64,000 nucleotides of DNA from Candidatus Roizmanbacteria bacterium. Lineage in GTDB: Bacteria; Patescibacteriota; Microgenomatia; UBA1406; GWC2-37-13. This document shows, piece by piece, positions 35,258-44,121 of this stretch. Each line of letters starts with the position of its first letter. The first letter of the stretch is position 1. The notes below the pieces were generated by a model. It was not told the DNA's origin and made no database searches. It saw only the letters and a list, made by a program, of their open reading frames with translations. The position numbers and the translations under genes were made by a program. The DNA is taken from contig JACRPE010000018.1 in NCBI GenBank assembly GCA_016214055.1, positions 1-64,000 on the forward strand, read 5' to 3'.

Positions 35258-36931
35258 ATGGAGAATACTTATAAACTTCGTTTTATTCCGCTCGGTGGAG
35301 TCGTGGGTGTTACCAAAAATATGTACGTATATGAGAACTATGTGAATGATGTCCTCAAAGACATTCTCATAGTAGACTGCGGTATCGGATTTCCGATGGA
35401 GAAAGAGCTGGGTGTTGACTTCGTCATTCCCGATATCACCTACCTAAAAGATAAAACAGACAAAATACGCGCTCTTCTGGTAACTCATGGCCACGAGGAT
35501 CATACTTCTGCTATCCCCTATCATTATAAAGACTTAGGAAGTCCGCCGATCTACACAAGCAATCTTACAGCCTCATTCATTGAAAATAAATTTAAAGAAT
35601 TTGGCATAACTGAAAAGGTTAACCGAGTAGAGTATCGGAAGGACTATGAATTTGGAGATTTTAAAGCACGCTTCATCAATATTACGCATTCCATTCCGGA
35701 CGCAACACATATACAGATAAAAACACCAGTTGGCAATCTCTATCACGGCCCAGATTTTAAACTAGATCTGACCCCCCCCTATGGGGCACCGCCGGATTTT
35801 TATGAAATTACAAAAGCGGGACATGATGGATTGTTATGTCTGCTATCTGACGCACTCGGAAGTGAGCGCGATGGCTTAACTTTATCTGAGGCAATCGTCG
35901 GATCAACTTTTGAAGATACCATGCGGAAGACGAAGGGTAAGTTTATCATGACAACATTTTCTTCAAATATTTCCCGTATCCGTCAATGTGTAGAGGCGGC
36001 TATTAAGTTTAATCGTAAAATTGTATTTCTAGGTCGTTCAATGCGACAAAATACTGAAATTGCGAAGGCCATCAATTATCTACCCATTCCTTTTAACCTT
36101 GTAGGAAAAGAAGATGAAGTTATGAAATTACCCGCAAACAAAGTATGTCTTATCGTCGCAGGTTCACAGGGGCAGTACGGCTCAGCCCTTTCAAAGTTAG
36201 CCAACAAGATGAATAAGTTTGTAAAAATTACCCCCGGGGACCGCGTGATCATATCTTCAGACCCGATTCCGGGGAATGAGACAGAAGTATATTCACTTAT
36301 CGAAGAGTTAACCATGCAAGGAGCTGATGTCATATACTCAGACATACAGGATCAATTGCATGCTTCAGGTCACGGATCCCGAGAAGACCTCAAATTCCTT
36401 ATCCGCTTTACGAACCCTGCATATTTCATTCCCATTGGGGGGACCATTCGCCATCAACAGGAGTACCGTAAATTAGCTGAATCTCTCGGTCATAAGCCAG
36501 ACTCAGTATTTTTACTTCGAGAAGGTGATTCGGTTTGGTTCACAAAAAATAAAGCAACACGAGGAGAGGTAATTGAAACAAAGAGTATTTATGTCGACGC
36601 GTATGGTATCGGCGACATAGGGAGCGCGGTGTTGCGGGACCGTAAAACATTATCATCCGAGGGTATTGTGGTTGCGGTTCTTCCACTTGGCGCCAATGGG
36701 CGCTTAGTTGCCCGTCCTAAGATCATGTCAAAGGGATTTGTATTTGAAAAAGTTGGTCAGGAGTTGTTTGAGGAAGCAACCCGCATAATTGAAAAGAAAT
36801 TAAAACCTCAAGGAACCGAGCTCAGCGACATGAATAAAGCACGTGGTGATACGGTGCGTGAACTTGAAACTTATTTTTTCAAGGAAACGGGGAGAAAGCC
36901 CTTGATATTGGTTGAGACAATTCAGATATAA
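35258..36931 (+). CDS. rnj: Ribonuclease J
   Basis: A 557 aa metallo-beta-lactamase/beta-CASP RNase that degrades RNA from the 5' end and cuts internally; in bacteria without RNase E it is the main mRNA decay enzyme. Motifs: THGHEDHTSAIPYHYKD (metal site), ITHSIPDATHIQIKTPVGNL, YHGPDFKLDLTP, SDALGSERDGLTLSE, and HASGHGSREDLK and IGGTIRHQQEYRKLAE of the beta-CASP domain. The C-terminal domain (460-557) is present. Leader is a TTAAC array. Confidence 0.94.
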   Translation: MENTYKLRFIPLGGVVGVTKNMYVYENYVNDVLKDILIVDCGIGFPMEKELGVDFVIPDITYLKDKTDKIRALLVTHGHEDHTSAIPYHYKDLGSPPIYTSNLTASFIENKFKEFGITEKVNRVEYRKDYEFGDFKARFINITHSIPDATHIQIKTPVGNLYHGPDFKLDLTPPYGAPPDFYEITKAGHDGLLCLLSDALGSERDGLTLSEAIVGSTFEDTMRKTKGKFIMTTFSSNISRIRQCVEAAIKFNRKIVFLGRSMRQNTEIAKAINYLPIPFNLVGKEDEVMKLPANKVCLIVAGSQGQYGSALSKLANKMNKFVKITPGDRVIISSDPIPGNETEVYSLIEELTMQGADVIYSDIQDQLHASGHGSREDLKFLIRFTNPAYFIPIGGTIRHQQEYRKLAESLGHKPDSVFLLREGDSVWFTKNKATRGEVIETKSIYVDAYGIGDIGSAVLRDRKTLSSEGIVVAVLPLGANGRLVARPKIMSKGFVFEKVGQELFEEATRIIEKKLKPQGTELSDMNKARGDTVRELETYFFKETGRKPLILVETIQI

Positions 36932-36935
36932 ATTC

Positions 36936-37012
36936 GCTTCGATTATGTCTTTTTATCGCCAATTGGGGACCCCCAGTCAACCCCAAAGGCGCAAAAAAGA
37001 CATAATCTCCGC
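36936..37012. repeat. Long palindromic element, family B (copy 2)
   Basis: Left arm GCTTCGATTATGTCTTTTT, right arm AAAAAAGACATAATCTCCGC; 14 perfectly paired bases (GATTATGTCTTTTT). Loop with a second inverted repeat (TTGGGGACCCCC and AACCCCAA). It lies between the RNase J stop and the recR ATG. Same design as 11693-11768. Confidence 0.75.
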
Positions 37013-37020
37013 TTATAATC

Positions 37021-37659
37021 ATGACAACCTTGCCCTCAAGCTTAAAACAAATTGCTTTATTTTTAAACCGCCTTCCCGGTATCGGTGAAAAGACGGCAAA
37101 TAGATTGGCAATGTACTTTTTAAGGATGCCGGAAATAGAACTGAAGACCTTTGGTGAAAATATATCAAATCTGAAATCGCGAACAAAATTATGCAAGGAA
37201 TGCTTCAATCTCACCGAGGAAGAGTTTTGCGGAATTTGTACAGACAACACCCGAGATAAAAGTATCATCACCGTCGTTGAAACAGTCCTCGACCTACTCT
37301 CTTTTGAAGTCGGCAATATTTATCATGGAGTGTATCACGTACTTCATGGGAGAATTGATCCCCTTAACTCCATCGGCCCAGACGATATTTATATCAATCA
37401 ATTATTAAATCGTATTAAAGAGTTATCCTCCTTCGCTAAAGCTTCGGCGGACAAAGACGAGTTAAAAGAAATAATACTGGCGACAAATCCGGATATGGAG
37501 GGAGAAGCAACCGCGAGATACATAAGTAACAAATTAAAAACTTCAAACTTCAAATTTCAAATTACCCGCCTAGCTTACGGGCTTCCCATGGGGGCGAACC
37601 TGGAATACGCAGATTATGGGACATTGGGGAAGGCGATTGAGGGAAGAAGAGAATATTAA
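37021..37659 (+). CDS. recR: Recombination protein RecR with a repeat-derived insertion
   Basis: A 212 aa DNA repair protein that loads RecA at gaps together with RecF/RecO. It has the HhH-type start (LNRLPGIGEKTANRLAMY), a Cys4 zinc finger (CKECFNLTEEEFCGIC), and a TOPRIM domain (SIITVVETVLDLLSFE then YHVLHGRIDPLNSIGPDD). Residues about 137-147 (SFAKASADKDE) come from a repeat CTTCGCTAAAGCTTCGGCGG, an in-frame insertion in the TOPRIM domain. In most bacteria recR follows dnaX-ebfC; here it is convergent to prs next to them. TATAAT ends one base before the ATG, so the true start signal is unclear. Confidence 0.93.
   Translation: MTTLPSSLKQIALFLNRLPGIGEKTANRLAMYFLRMPEIELKTFGENISNLKSRTKLCKECFNLTEEEFCGICTDNTRDKSIITVVETVLDLLSFEVGNIYHGVYHVLHGRIDPLNSIGPDDIYINQLLNRIKELSSFAKASADKDELKEIILATNPDMEGEATARYISNKLKTSNFKFQITRLAYGLPMGANLEYADYGTLGKAIEGRREY
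37429..37462. repeat. Repeat inside recR (FAKASADK-coding)
   Basis: TCCTTCGCTAAAGCTTCGGC then GGACAAAGACGAG. Translated SSFAKASADKDE. The stretch is GC-rich and partly self-complementary, unlike the AT-rich gene around it. Confidence 0.75.
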
Positions 37660-38585
37660 ACAAAATTCTTAAATTCCTCGGCAATAAGAGGAGCAATAGT
37701 AACTTCATGCAATTTCTTAAATTTCTGAGTTGATTTTAGTGCTATTGAGTCGGTGGTAAAAAAACGTTCAATGAGTGATGATTGTAATTTTTTTGGGGCA
37801 TTTGGAGCAAAATCATGATGCACAACTGCGGCGAGCACCTTGGTTGCACCACGATCTAAACAAAGTTGGGCAGCGTGAATGAGCGTGCCCCCTGATGTAA
37901 TCATATCATCCACAAGTATGGCTACTTTACCTTTTACATCCCCGTATAAATCTAGTGCGACACTCTGGTGAATATGCTCAAGATCTCGTCTCTTTTCAAC
38001 CACGGCGATAGTGTGATTTTGATGTCCAAACAATTCATCAGAGAATTTACGGGCGCGCTCTACTCCCCCATGATCGGGAGAAACAACGGCAACTTTTGAA
38101 ACTGTAACATCTTTAATATATTTTTTAATTTCCCTTGCTAAAATAGGAAAAGCATCTATATTTTTAAAAGGTATGGAAAATACACCCTCTGTGGCTTCAT
38201 CGTGAAGATTAACAGTATAGATTTTATAAAATCCAATCGATTCGAGAAATTTAATAATTACATTAACAGATACACATTCACCGGGTCGATGTTGTACATC
38301 CTGACGTGCATATCCAAAATAGGGAATAATGCCTATAACTTTTTTTGCCTCTTGACGACGTAAAGCATCACAGAAAAAAAATAATTCCATAAGGTGTGTG
38401 TCAGTTGGGTTAGATGTGGATTGGATAAGAACACAGACACTGTTCTTTACGTCACCATTAATATGTACTCTTATTTCTGAATTTTCAAATCTGACTACTT
38501 CAGAGTCTGCGATTGGAGTAAGTAACAAATGAGATACGCGAGATGTAAGTGCTACATTTGAAGTTCCTGAAAAAAGTTTAAACAT
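37656..38585 (-). CDS. prs: Ribose-phosphate pyrophosphokinase
   Basis: A 309 aa enzyme that makes PRPP from ribose-5-phosphate and ATP. Signatures: LFSGTSNVALTSRVSHLL start, FFCDALRRQEAKKVIGIIPYF, GYARQD (flexible loop), VNLHDEATEGVF, and the PRPP loop ILVDDMITSGGTLIHAA. It converges with recR with a four-base overlap and is followed upstream by ebfC within two bases, so ebfC and prs are likely co-transcribed. Confidence 0.96.
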   Translation of the reverse strand: MFKLFSGTSNVALTSRVSHLLLTPIADSEVVRFENSEIRVHINGDVKNSVCVLIQSTSNPTDTHLMELFFFCDALRRQEAKKVIGIIPYFGYARQDVQHRPGECVSVNVIIKFLESIGFYKIYTVNLHDEATEGVFSIPFKNIDAFPILAREIKKYIKDVTVSKVAVVSPDHGGVERARKFSDELFGHQNHTIAVVEKRRDLEHIHQSVALDLYGDVKGKVAILVDDMITSGGTLIHAAQLCLDRGATKVLAAVVHHDFAPNAPKKLQSSLIERFFTTDSIALKSTQKFKKLHEVTIAPLIAEEFKNFV

Positions 38586-38586
38586 A

Positions 38587-38850
38587 TTACCCCTGTTGTT
38601 GTGATATTTCTATTAATTTGCGTGCTGCAAGTTCCTGAGTTTTCTTTACTGCCTCGTTGATTGCCTCAGCGATACGATTCTCGATAACTCCATCGACGGT
38701 AACTTCAATCACCTGTTGGTCTCCACGCATAGTGATGACGACTCCATTCTTTTCAATAGAAACCTGCTCCTGCTGAAGTGCACTTTGCATCTTCTGGGCT
38801 TGCTGTTGTAACTTCTGAATATCTCCGAGACCTCCGAGTGGATTGAACAT
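38587..38850 (-). CDS. ebfC: Nucleoid-associated protein YbaB/EbfC family
   Basis: An 87 aa DNA-binding dimer. Family features: long helix LQQQAQKMQSALQQEQVSIE, strand VITMRGDQQVIEVTVDG, second helix AIAEAINEAVKKTQELAAR. Usual neighbour of dnaX, as here (the dnaX gene lies upstream on the same strand with a TTAAC array between). It likely bends or bridges DNA. Confidence 0.93.
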   Translation of the reverse strand: MFNPLGGLGDIQKLQQQAQKMQSALQQEQVSIEKNGVVITMRGDQQVIEVTVDGVIENRIAEAINEAVKKTQELAARKLIEISQQQG

Positions 38851-38864
38851 ATGAATAAATTAAT

Positions 38865-38932
38865 TTTATTAACGGGTTAACAAATTAAAAAATTAATGAA
38901 TTCGTTAATTCGTTAATCTTCTAATCCGTTAA
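38865..38932. repeat. TTAAC array between ebfC and dnaX
   Basis: TTATTAACGGGTTAACAAAT, then the inverse TTCGTTAATTCGTTAATCTT and AATCCGTTAATTA. Confidence 0.8.
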
Positions 38933-39958
38933 TTACTTACTTACTCGTTTATTATAGAACTCTACAACGGCAATCTCAAGGGGAATCGACTCAATCGGGC
39001 TATTTCTCATGCTCACGTAGGCTTCTGTGAAAAGTTTCATAAGAAGTGTTATCTCAGGAAGTGAAAATGTAAGCTCCGGATGACCTTCCCCGATTTTATG
39101 CTTGGCCAACAATAAATCATGGAGCTGACTGAGCAATTCTTCAATAAGATTTTTAAAACTTCCTCCCGCATTTGCAAACTCTTCAATCCAAGCAAGGGCC
39201 TGAGGAGCCTCTTTTGTATGAAGTGAAAGAAGTAAGCTCTCTTTTGATCTGACACCTAGATATCCAAGCACATCCCCCATTTCCAACTTATGTTGCAGAA
39301 CAAGCTCCTCGAGAAGTTTCGCCGCATCACGAAATGAACCGTCTGCATGGTGAGAAATAAGGTCGAGTACTGCGGGTTCAACTTTTAGTTTTTCCAGTGT
39401 AACAATACGGTGTAGCATGTGCAGGAGTTCCTCTTTTTTCGCTTTGCCGAAGATGACGTTGACACAACGGGACATAATAGTTTTCGGCACTTTTTCAGGA
39501 TTGGTAGTTGCCAAGATAAAAATGACGGTTGAGGGAGGTTCTTCTAATGTCTTAAGGAGTGCATTAAAACCATCGGAGGTAATCATATGAGCCTCATCGA
39601 TGATGAATACGCGATAGTTTCCCGCGATAGGGAGAAATGATGATTCCTTGATCAAGTTTTTTACTTCATTGATTCCCCTGTTTGACGCAGCATCCATTTC
39701 CAAAACGTCGGGAAAAGAAGATGCATCTATACTCTTGCAGTTTGCACATACATTGCATGGCTCTACAGATTTGCGGGCGATGCAATTTAAGGATTTTGCC
39801 ACGATGCGGGCTGTTGAGGTCTTTCCGGTTCCTTTTTGACCAACAAATAAAAAGGCATGTGGCAATGATTTACTTTCTAATATTTTCTTAATTGATTCGC
39901 GTGGAGTGACGTTGTCGATCTCTTCAATGGTATGGGGACGGTAAGTTAGGTAATACAT
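38933..39958 (-). CDS. dnaX: DNA polymerase III subunit gamma (DnaX), short form
   Basis: A 341 aa clamp-loader ATPase. P-loop VGQKGTGKTSTARIVAK, zinc-type Cys4 CNVCANCKSIDASSFPD, Walker B IIDEAHMI, sensor/SRC TTNPEKVPKTIMSRC. It ends after domain III, so there is no tau extension and no need for a dnaX frameshift. The translation start is at 39958. ebfC follows. TTAAC arrays lie on both sides. Confidence 0.95.
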   Translation of the reverse strand: MYYLTYRPHTIEEIDNVTPRESIKKILESKSLPHAFLFVGQKGTGKTSTARIVAKSLNCIARKSVEPCNVCANCKSIDASSFPDVLEMDAASNRGINEVKNLIKESSFLPIAGNYRVFIIDEAHMITSDGFNALLKTLEEPPSTVIFILATTNPEKVPKTIMSRCVNVIFGKAKKEELLHMLHRIVTLEKLKVEPAVLDLISHHADGSFRDAAKLLEELVLQHKLEMGDVLGYLGVRSKESLLLSLHTKEAPQALAWIEEFANAGGSFKNLIEELLSQLHDLLLAKHKIGEGHPELTFSLPEITLLMKLFTEAYVSMRNSPIESIPLEIAVVEFYNKRVSK

Positions 39959-40018
39959 ATAATTAACGGGTTAACAGATTAACGAATTAATTTGTTAATT
40001 TTTTAATCTGTTAATCTT
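39955..40018. repeat. TTAAC array between dnaX and ybeY
   Basis: TAATTAACGGGTTAACAGAT, TAACGAATTAATTTGTTAAT, CTGTTAATCTTTTAAT. It reaches into the 3' end of ybeY and supplies its stop codon. Confidence 0.8.
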
Positions 40019-40364
40019 TTAATAGATTCTCAATTCCGTGTTTGATCATTGCATCGATCATATCCTCAACTTTTTTATTTCTTTCAGCTGCCAAGAGAAC
40101 CACCTGAGGATAACATAAAAAAACCTCACCTAAAAGGCGGTCATCATGAGTAGGTTCATCCTTATATGAAAAGGAAAGAACCGGAAGTGCAACATTCTCC
40201 TTCTTATAGCGTAGGGCAATTGCTTTCATCTTTGTTTTTCCCACAAAAATACAGTTCAGATGAAAGTTACTACTAACTTCATTAGTCCGAAGAAGCTCCT
40301 CAATATAAGTAACTATACGCTTGCGGTTTATTTTATATCTTGAAGATGTGATGATATGGATCAT
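40011..40364 (-). CDS. ybeY: YbeY-family protein with an incomplete metal site
   Basis: A 117 aa protein of the YbeY endoribonuclease family (16S rRNA processing, ribosome quality control): HLNCIFVGKTKMKAIALRYK, VLSFSYKDEP, LLGEVFLCYPQVV match the family. The catalytic end should be HGxLHLxGYDH with three His, but here it is HGIENLLKD and stop, so two of three metal ligands are absent. The last residues are coded by a TTAAC array. The enzyme is therefore probably inactive, or the gene was cut short. It overlaps rpsU by four bases. Confidence 0.8.
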   Translation of the reverse strand: MIHIITSSRYKINRKRIVTYIEELLRTNEVSSNFHLNCIFVGKTKMKAIALRYKKENVALPVLSFSYKDEPTHDDRLLGEVFLCYPQVVLLAAERNKKVEDMIDAMIKHGIENLLKD

Positions 40365-40585
40365 ATTTTTTTCTCGCGACGCTTAAAAAAGCCCATTCGT
40401 CCTCTTTTTCTGCGCGCTCGTGCCTTCATGAGATCCTTCGCATCTTCCCTTTTTTTGATTGAGGGTTTTCGATAATATTGTTTTTTTCGAAGCTCATCGA
40501 CAATATTCTCGTCCATAAAAAGACGAGAGAATTTTCGAAACATACTGTCTTTGGTTTCACCACTTCTTCTTGTTATCACTACCAT
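40361..40585 (-). CDS. rpsU: Ribosomal protein bS21
   Basis: A 74 aa basic protein of the small subunit, near the mRNA exit. Family pattern: ITRRSGETKDSMFRKFSRLF, then a very basic end (KARARRKRGRMGFFKRREKK). A strong Shine-Dalgarno (AAGGAGGTG) precedes the start, one of the few good ones in this window. It overlaps ybeY by four bases. A family F palindrome lies just upstream. Confidence 0.93.
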   Translation of the reverse strand: MVVITRRSGETKDSMFRKFSRLFMDENIVDELRKKQYYRKPSIKKREDAKDLMKARARRKRGRMGFFKRREKKI

Positions 40586-40618
40586 AAAACAAACACCTCC
40601 TTCAAATATTTGAAACCT

Positions 40619-40698
40619 GTCATCCCGAATTTATTTCGGGATCTTAATTTCAAAACAGATGCTGAAACCCTTACAGGGTAAACAAGTTCAGCATGACA
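40619..40698. repeat. Palindromic repeat, family F, intergenic copy
   Basis: CATCCCGAATTTATTTCGGG, then GATGCTGAAACCCTTACAGG and TTCAGCATGACA. Same order as the copy inside the kinase gene. It holds an additional TTACAGGGTAAA palindrome. Confidence 0.85.
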
Positions 40699-40721
40699 TA
40701 GTTTGCAATACTGACATTCTA

Positions 40722-41555
40722 TTATATTTCCTTTATTATTTCAATGAGTTGTTGGAGGGTTAAGGGAGACGGAACCTGTCCCGGTTTCTTGCTGGAACCA
40801 TTCAACAACATATTTTTTCCTATATGGAGAAACCAGGTGCCCTTCCTATCTTTTTTCATTATTTCCTCATAGAGAGGTGTCAAATCAAGCTCTTTTTTGG
40901 GTGGTGTTTTTATACGGATCCCTCCTTTTTCGGGATCCTTAATCGCAACTAACTGGAATCCCAATTTTTGAGCCAGGCGTAAAGCCTCATCATTTCGGGT
41001 GTTCATCACTAATGACTTTCCCCATTTGGACTGAAAAACATAACCATCCTTTATTTCCTTTTCAGCCTTAGTTTTATTTTTGAACAGTTGCAGATGCGCA
41101 TCCAGCAATATAAAAACTAATTCCATCACTTTTCGATCCTCGCCGAGCGACTGTTTCAGTGCCCCAACTTGTTGGACCAAACTGAGATCCCATTTGTCAG
41201 AGGCCGCATCCGGATAAAAGCATTCGGCAAAGTGGTCCAGTTCATTTACGAGCGAGACAAGACGTTTAAGTGCTTCGACATTTTTTTCTTCAACCCAACT
41301 CTGTGAAAGTAAATATTTATATACAAGTTTTGTGGCTGATGTATATTCCTGAAGTTGATGATGGTCAAATTTTCCAAATCCCGTGTCAAGGTAAAGAATA
41401 TTGGGGTTACTGTCAGGTATTACCTCTTCCCAATTCACCTGCTGGGGGGTAAAGACGATTTCTGCCTCATCCCACTCAGGGAAAAACCGCTTTACAAGCC
41501 ATGTTGATGCGATGCAGTCGAGGTCAACGGAGAGGTGGGTTACGATTGTTTTCAT
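40722..41555 (-). CDS. DHH/MYG1-like predicted phosphohydrolase
   Basis: A 277 aa protein. The start THLSVDLDCIASTWLVKRFF and LYLDTGFGKFDHHQLQE match the metal site pattern of DHH-type and MYG1-like hydrolases (HxxxDxD, then D...DHHQ). The rest has no named domain. MYG1 relatives are nucleases; DHH relatives also split cyclic dinucleotides, so the substrate stays open. It follows proS on the same strand, 22 bases downstream of it, so co-expression with the proline genes is possible. Confidence 0.6.
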   Translation of the reverse strand: MKTIVTHLSVDLDCIASTWLVKRFFPEWDEAEIVFTPQQVNWEEVIPDSNPNILYLDTGFGKFDHHQLQEYTSATKLVYKYLLSQSWVEEKNVEALKRLVSLVNELDHFAECFYPDAASDKWDLSLVQQVGALKQSLGEDRKVMELVFILLDAHLQLFKNKTKAEKEIKDGYVFQSKWGKSLVMNTRNDEALRLAQKLGFQLVAIKDPEKGGIRIKTPPKKELDLTPLYEEIMKKDRKGTWFLHIGKNMLLNGSSKKPGQVPSPLTLQQLIEIIKEI

Positions 41556-41576
41556 AGGGTTGTTAGGAAACTTAAG

Positions 41577-43286
41577 TTACTTAAGTAACTTAACAATTTC
41601 GTCAACACTTAATAATTTTGAATCTTTACTCATTCTTTCTTTGTACTCAATCTTATCTCCTGTCTTTTTGGAAACGACTAGACGAATGGGGATACCGATT
41701 AAGTCTGCATCGGCAAATTTCTCTCCCGGTGAAGTACTTCTATCATCAAAAAGAACTTCAATATCCTTCTTCAATAATTCTTCATAAAGGTTCTTGCATT
41801 TTGCATTTACCTCTTCGTCTTCAAGATTCAGACCAATTAGATGAACTTGGAAAGGGGCGATTGCAGAGGGCCAAACGATTCCCCTTTCATCGTGATGCAT
41901 CTCAACAATTGCGGCCATCGTGCGACCAATTCCGATACCATAGCACCCCATATAATATGGCTTTTCCTTCCCATCCTGATCAACAAATGTTGCATCCTTC
42001 ATAAGGCGCGAATAGTGATACCCAAGTTGAAATATATTACCCACTTCAATTCCTTGTTTTTCCACCAGTCGTTGTACACCATCGCGACTCATGTAACCTT
42101 CTTTGGCAAGGGCGATATCTCCCTCAACATCAGGCTTGTAATCGCGATCAATATTCATATTGAATAAATCCAGATGTTTTTTATTTGCCCCGCCATAAGC
42201 GTTTTTAATTGTTCTCAAAGATGAATCCGCAACCAAAAGGAGCGAAACATCTTTATCCATAATCTCCTTTATTTTGACCGGTGAAATAAACCCCGGTTCT
42301 GAGTGAAGTTTCCCCCGTATTTCCTCATCGGTTGCATGACGAAGTTCGATTGACCCGCATACATGCTTTAATTTTGTTTCATTCACGTCGTAATCTCCGC
42401 GGATAATAGACAAAATAAATCTCCCTTTCTCGTCCACAAAAAGAACGTCTTTTATTTGTTGCCAGAGAGGTTTTTTATGAAGCTTGACTCCGTCTTCCAT
42501 GGTAGTACCACGGACGGCTGGAACTTCCTGAAGAGGTAATAACTCCTCCCCGAGGTTTTTATTTGCCGGTATAAAAAGGGCCACGTCTTCATGGGCGGCA
42601 TAGGTACCATCGGGCGTAACCAAATAGTTACTCTCCCCTATCTTTGCATCAACCACAAACTCATGACAGTACTCTCCACCGATATATCCGTTATCTGACT
42701 CGACTACCTGTGTGGTGAGACTCAAACTGTCAAAGATGCGCTTGTACGTGTCGCGCATATTTTTGTATTCTTTTTTAAAATCTTCAACATCCGCATGAAA
42801 CGAATAACCGTCCTTCATGATAAACTCCCGCACTCGGAGAAGTCCACCACGGGCACGTATTTCATCACGAAATTTTGTGGAAAATTGATAAATATTAAAA
42901 GGTAAATCCTTATATGAAAGATGGAATTTACGGACTACGTCCACAAACATTTCTTCAGCCGTACCTCCGAGTGCAAATTCTGCGTCTCGACGGTCTTTCA
43001 CTTTCATTAGCTCAAACCCAGTGGTATTGGTGCGGTTAGTTTCTTTCCACAGTTCAAGGGGGTGAAGCACCGGAGAGACCATCTCTTGGGCGCCAGATGC
43101 ATCCATTTCTTTTTTAACCAGTTTCATAATTTTTTGCTGGACCTTCATTCCCAGGGGGAGAAAGAAATACCGACCGGCGGTGGACTCACGGATATATCCT
43201 GCACGAAAGAGAAGTTTATAGGAATCAGCTACCGCGTCTTGCGGGGCATGCCGGGAAGTTTTTCCGAAAAGTTTTGAGTAATACAT
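41577..43286 (-). CDS. proS: Proline-tRNA ligase
   Basis: A 569 aa class II synthetase with the bacterial editing (INS) domain. Motif 1 region FFLPLGMKVQQKIMKLV; motif 2 FRDEIRARGGLLRVREFIMKDGYSFH; editing domain middle (about 210-400); motif 3 MGCYGIGIGRTMAAIVE. The C-terminal anticodon domain follows. It is the fourth gene after the T-box leader (proB-proA-proC-proS), and its substrate tRNA-Pro is probably what the leader senses. Confidence 0.96.
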   Translation of the reverse strand: MYYSKLFGKTSRHAPQDAVADSYKLLFRAGYIRESTAGRYFFLPLGMKVQQKIMKLVKKEMDASGAQEMVSPVLHPLELWKETNRTNTTGFELMKVKDRRDAEFALGGTAEEMFVDVVRKFHLSYKDLPFNIYQFSTKFRDEIRARGGLLRVREFIMKDGYSFHADVEDFKKEYKNMRDTYKRIFDSLSLTTQVVESDNGYIGGEYCHEFVVDAKIGESNYLVTPDGTYAAHEDVALFIPANKNLGEELLPLQEVPAVRGTTMEDGVKLHKKPLWQQIKDVLFVDEKGRFILSIIRGDYDVNETKLKHVCGSIELRHATDEEIRGKLHSEPGFISPVKIKEIMDKDVSLLLVADSSLRTIKNAYGGANKKHLDLFNMNIDRDYKPDVEGDIALAKEGYMSRDGVQRLVEKQGIEVGNIFQLGYHYSRLMKDATFVDQDGKEKPYYMGCYGIGIGRTMAAIVEMHHDERGIVWPSAIAPFQVHLIGLNLEDEEVNAKCKNLYEELLKKDIEVLFDDRSTSPGEKFADADLIGIPIRLVVSKKTGDKIEYKERMSKDSKLLSVDEIVKLLK

Positions 43287-43291
43287 AGAAT

Positions 43292-43332
43292 AATGGTTAT
43301 ATTTATTATAACGGTTATAACGGGAATAATTA
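43292..43332. repeat. GTTATAAC nonamer array between proS and proC
   Basis: ATGGTTATATTTATTATAAC, GGTTATAACGGGAATAATTA. Nine-base units like those inside proC and upstream of nadD. Confidence 0.7.
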
Positions 43333-44121
43333 TGAGAAATTTAACTGGCGACTGCGATTATAGGCGGCGTGTATGGCTTGCGCAAAGATTTGTTTGAATT
43401 TTCTTCCTTCAAATATTTTTATGGCGGCCTCTGTTGTTCCACCTTTCGAAGTGACTTGCTTGCGTAAATCCTCAACGCATATTGCTGCTTGGGCAAGAGT
43501 TGCGAGTGAGCCTTTTAACGTCTGCATGATGAGTAATTTACTCATCCCATCATCAAATCCTTGCTTGCGAGCAGACTCCATAAAAGCTTCAATAAAATAG
43601 AAAAAGAAAGCCGGACCGCTTCCTGAGACTGCGGTTACTTTGTTTAAGTCGTCTTCATGTTGCATTTCAAGTTCTTGGCCAAAGGAACTCAACAATAATC
43701 TTATGACTTTTACATCGTGCGTCGTAATATGTTTATTTCTTACCCAGCACGACATGGACTCCCCAATTTTCGCGCACAGATTTGGCATGACTCGGATAAT
43801 TTTTGCTTTATTTCCCAAGTGGTTTTGAATAGAACTGATAGAAAACCCCGCGGCGATGGAGATAAAAAGCTTGTCAATAAATCTTATATCCGTTATATCT
43901 GTTATAGCGGTAATAACAGAGCTCATGTCCTGTGGTTTGACACAAAGGATTATGATCTGAGATTTTAAAACCGCGTCTACGTTTTCACTTGATGAATTAC
44001 TTATGACAAGTTGAGAACGTTTTACTATTTTTTTATCAAGTAAGCCCTGAACAATGGCTTTACCCATGTTTCCATATCCGATGATGGCTATATGTTTATT
44101 CTCTAATATGTCCTTTACCAT
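43330..44121 (-). CDS. proC: Pyrroline-5-carboxylate reductase
   Basis: A 263 aa NAD(P)H enzyme for the last step of proline synthesis. Rossmann start IAIIGYGNMGKAIVQGLL; IRVMPNLCAKIGESMSCWV; and TAVSGSGPAFFFYFIEAF, all family blocks; the C-terminal VTSKGGTTEAAIKIF is the active-site end. Residues about 68-80 (AITDITDIRFIDK) are coded by four nine-base units, an in-frame repeat. It overlaps the end of proA by 26 bases. Confidence 0.95.
   Translation of the reverse strand: MVKDILENKHIAIIGYGNMGKAIVQGLLDKKIVKRSQLVISNSSSENVDAVLKSQIIILCVKPQDMSSVITAITDITDIRFIDKLFISIAAGFSISSIQNHLGNKAKIIRVMPNLCAKIGESMSCWVRNKHITTHDVKVIRLLLSSFGQELEMQHEDDLNKVTAVSGSGPAFFFYFIEAFMESARKQGFDDGMSKLLIMQTLKGSLATLAQAAICVEDLRKQVTSKGGTTEAAIKIFEGRKFKQIFAQAIHAAYNRSRQLNFS
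43883..43917. repeat. GTTATAAC nonamer array inside proC
   Basis: CTTATATCCGTTATATCT, then GTTATAGCGGTAATAAC: four nine-base units, translated as repeated ITD. The period is a multiple of three, so the frame stays open. Confidence 0.75.
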
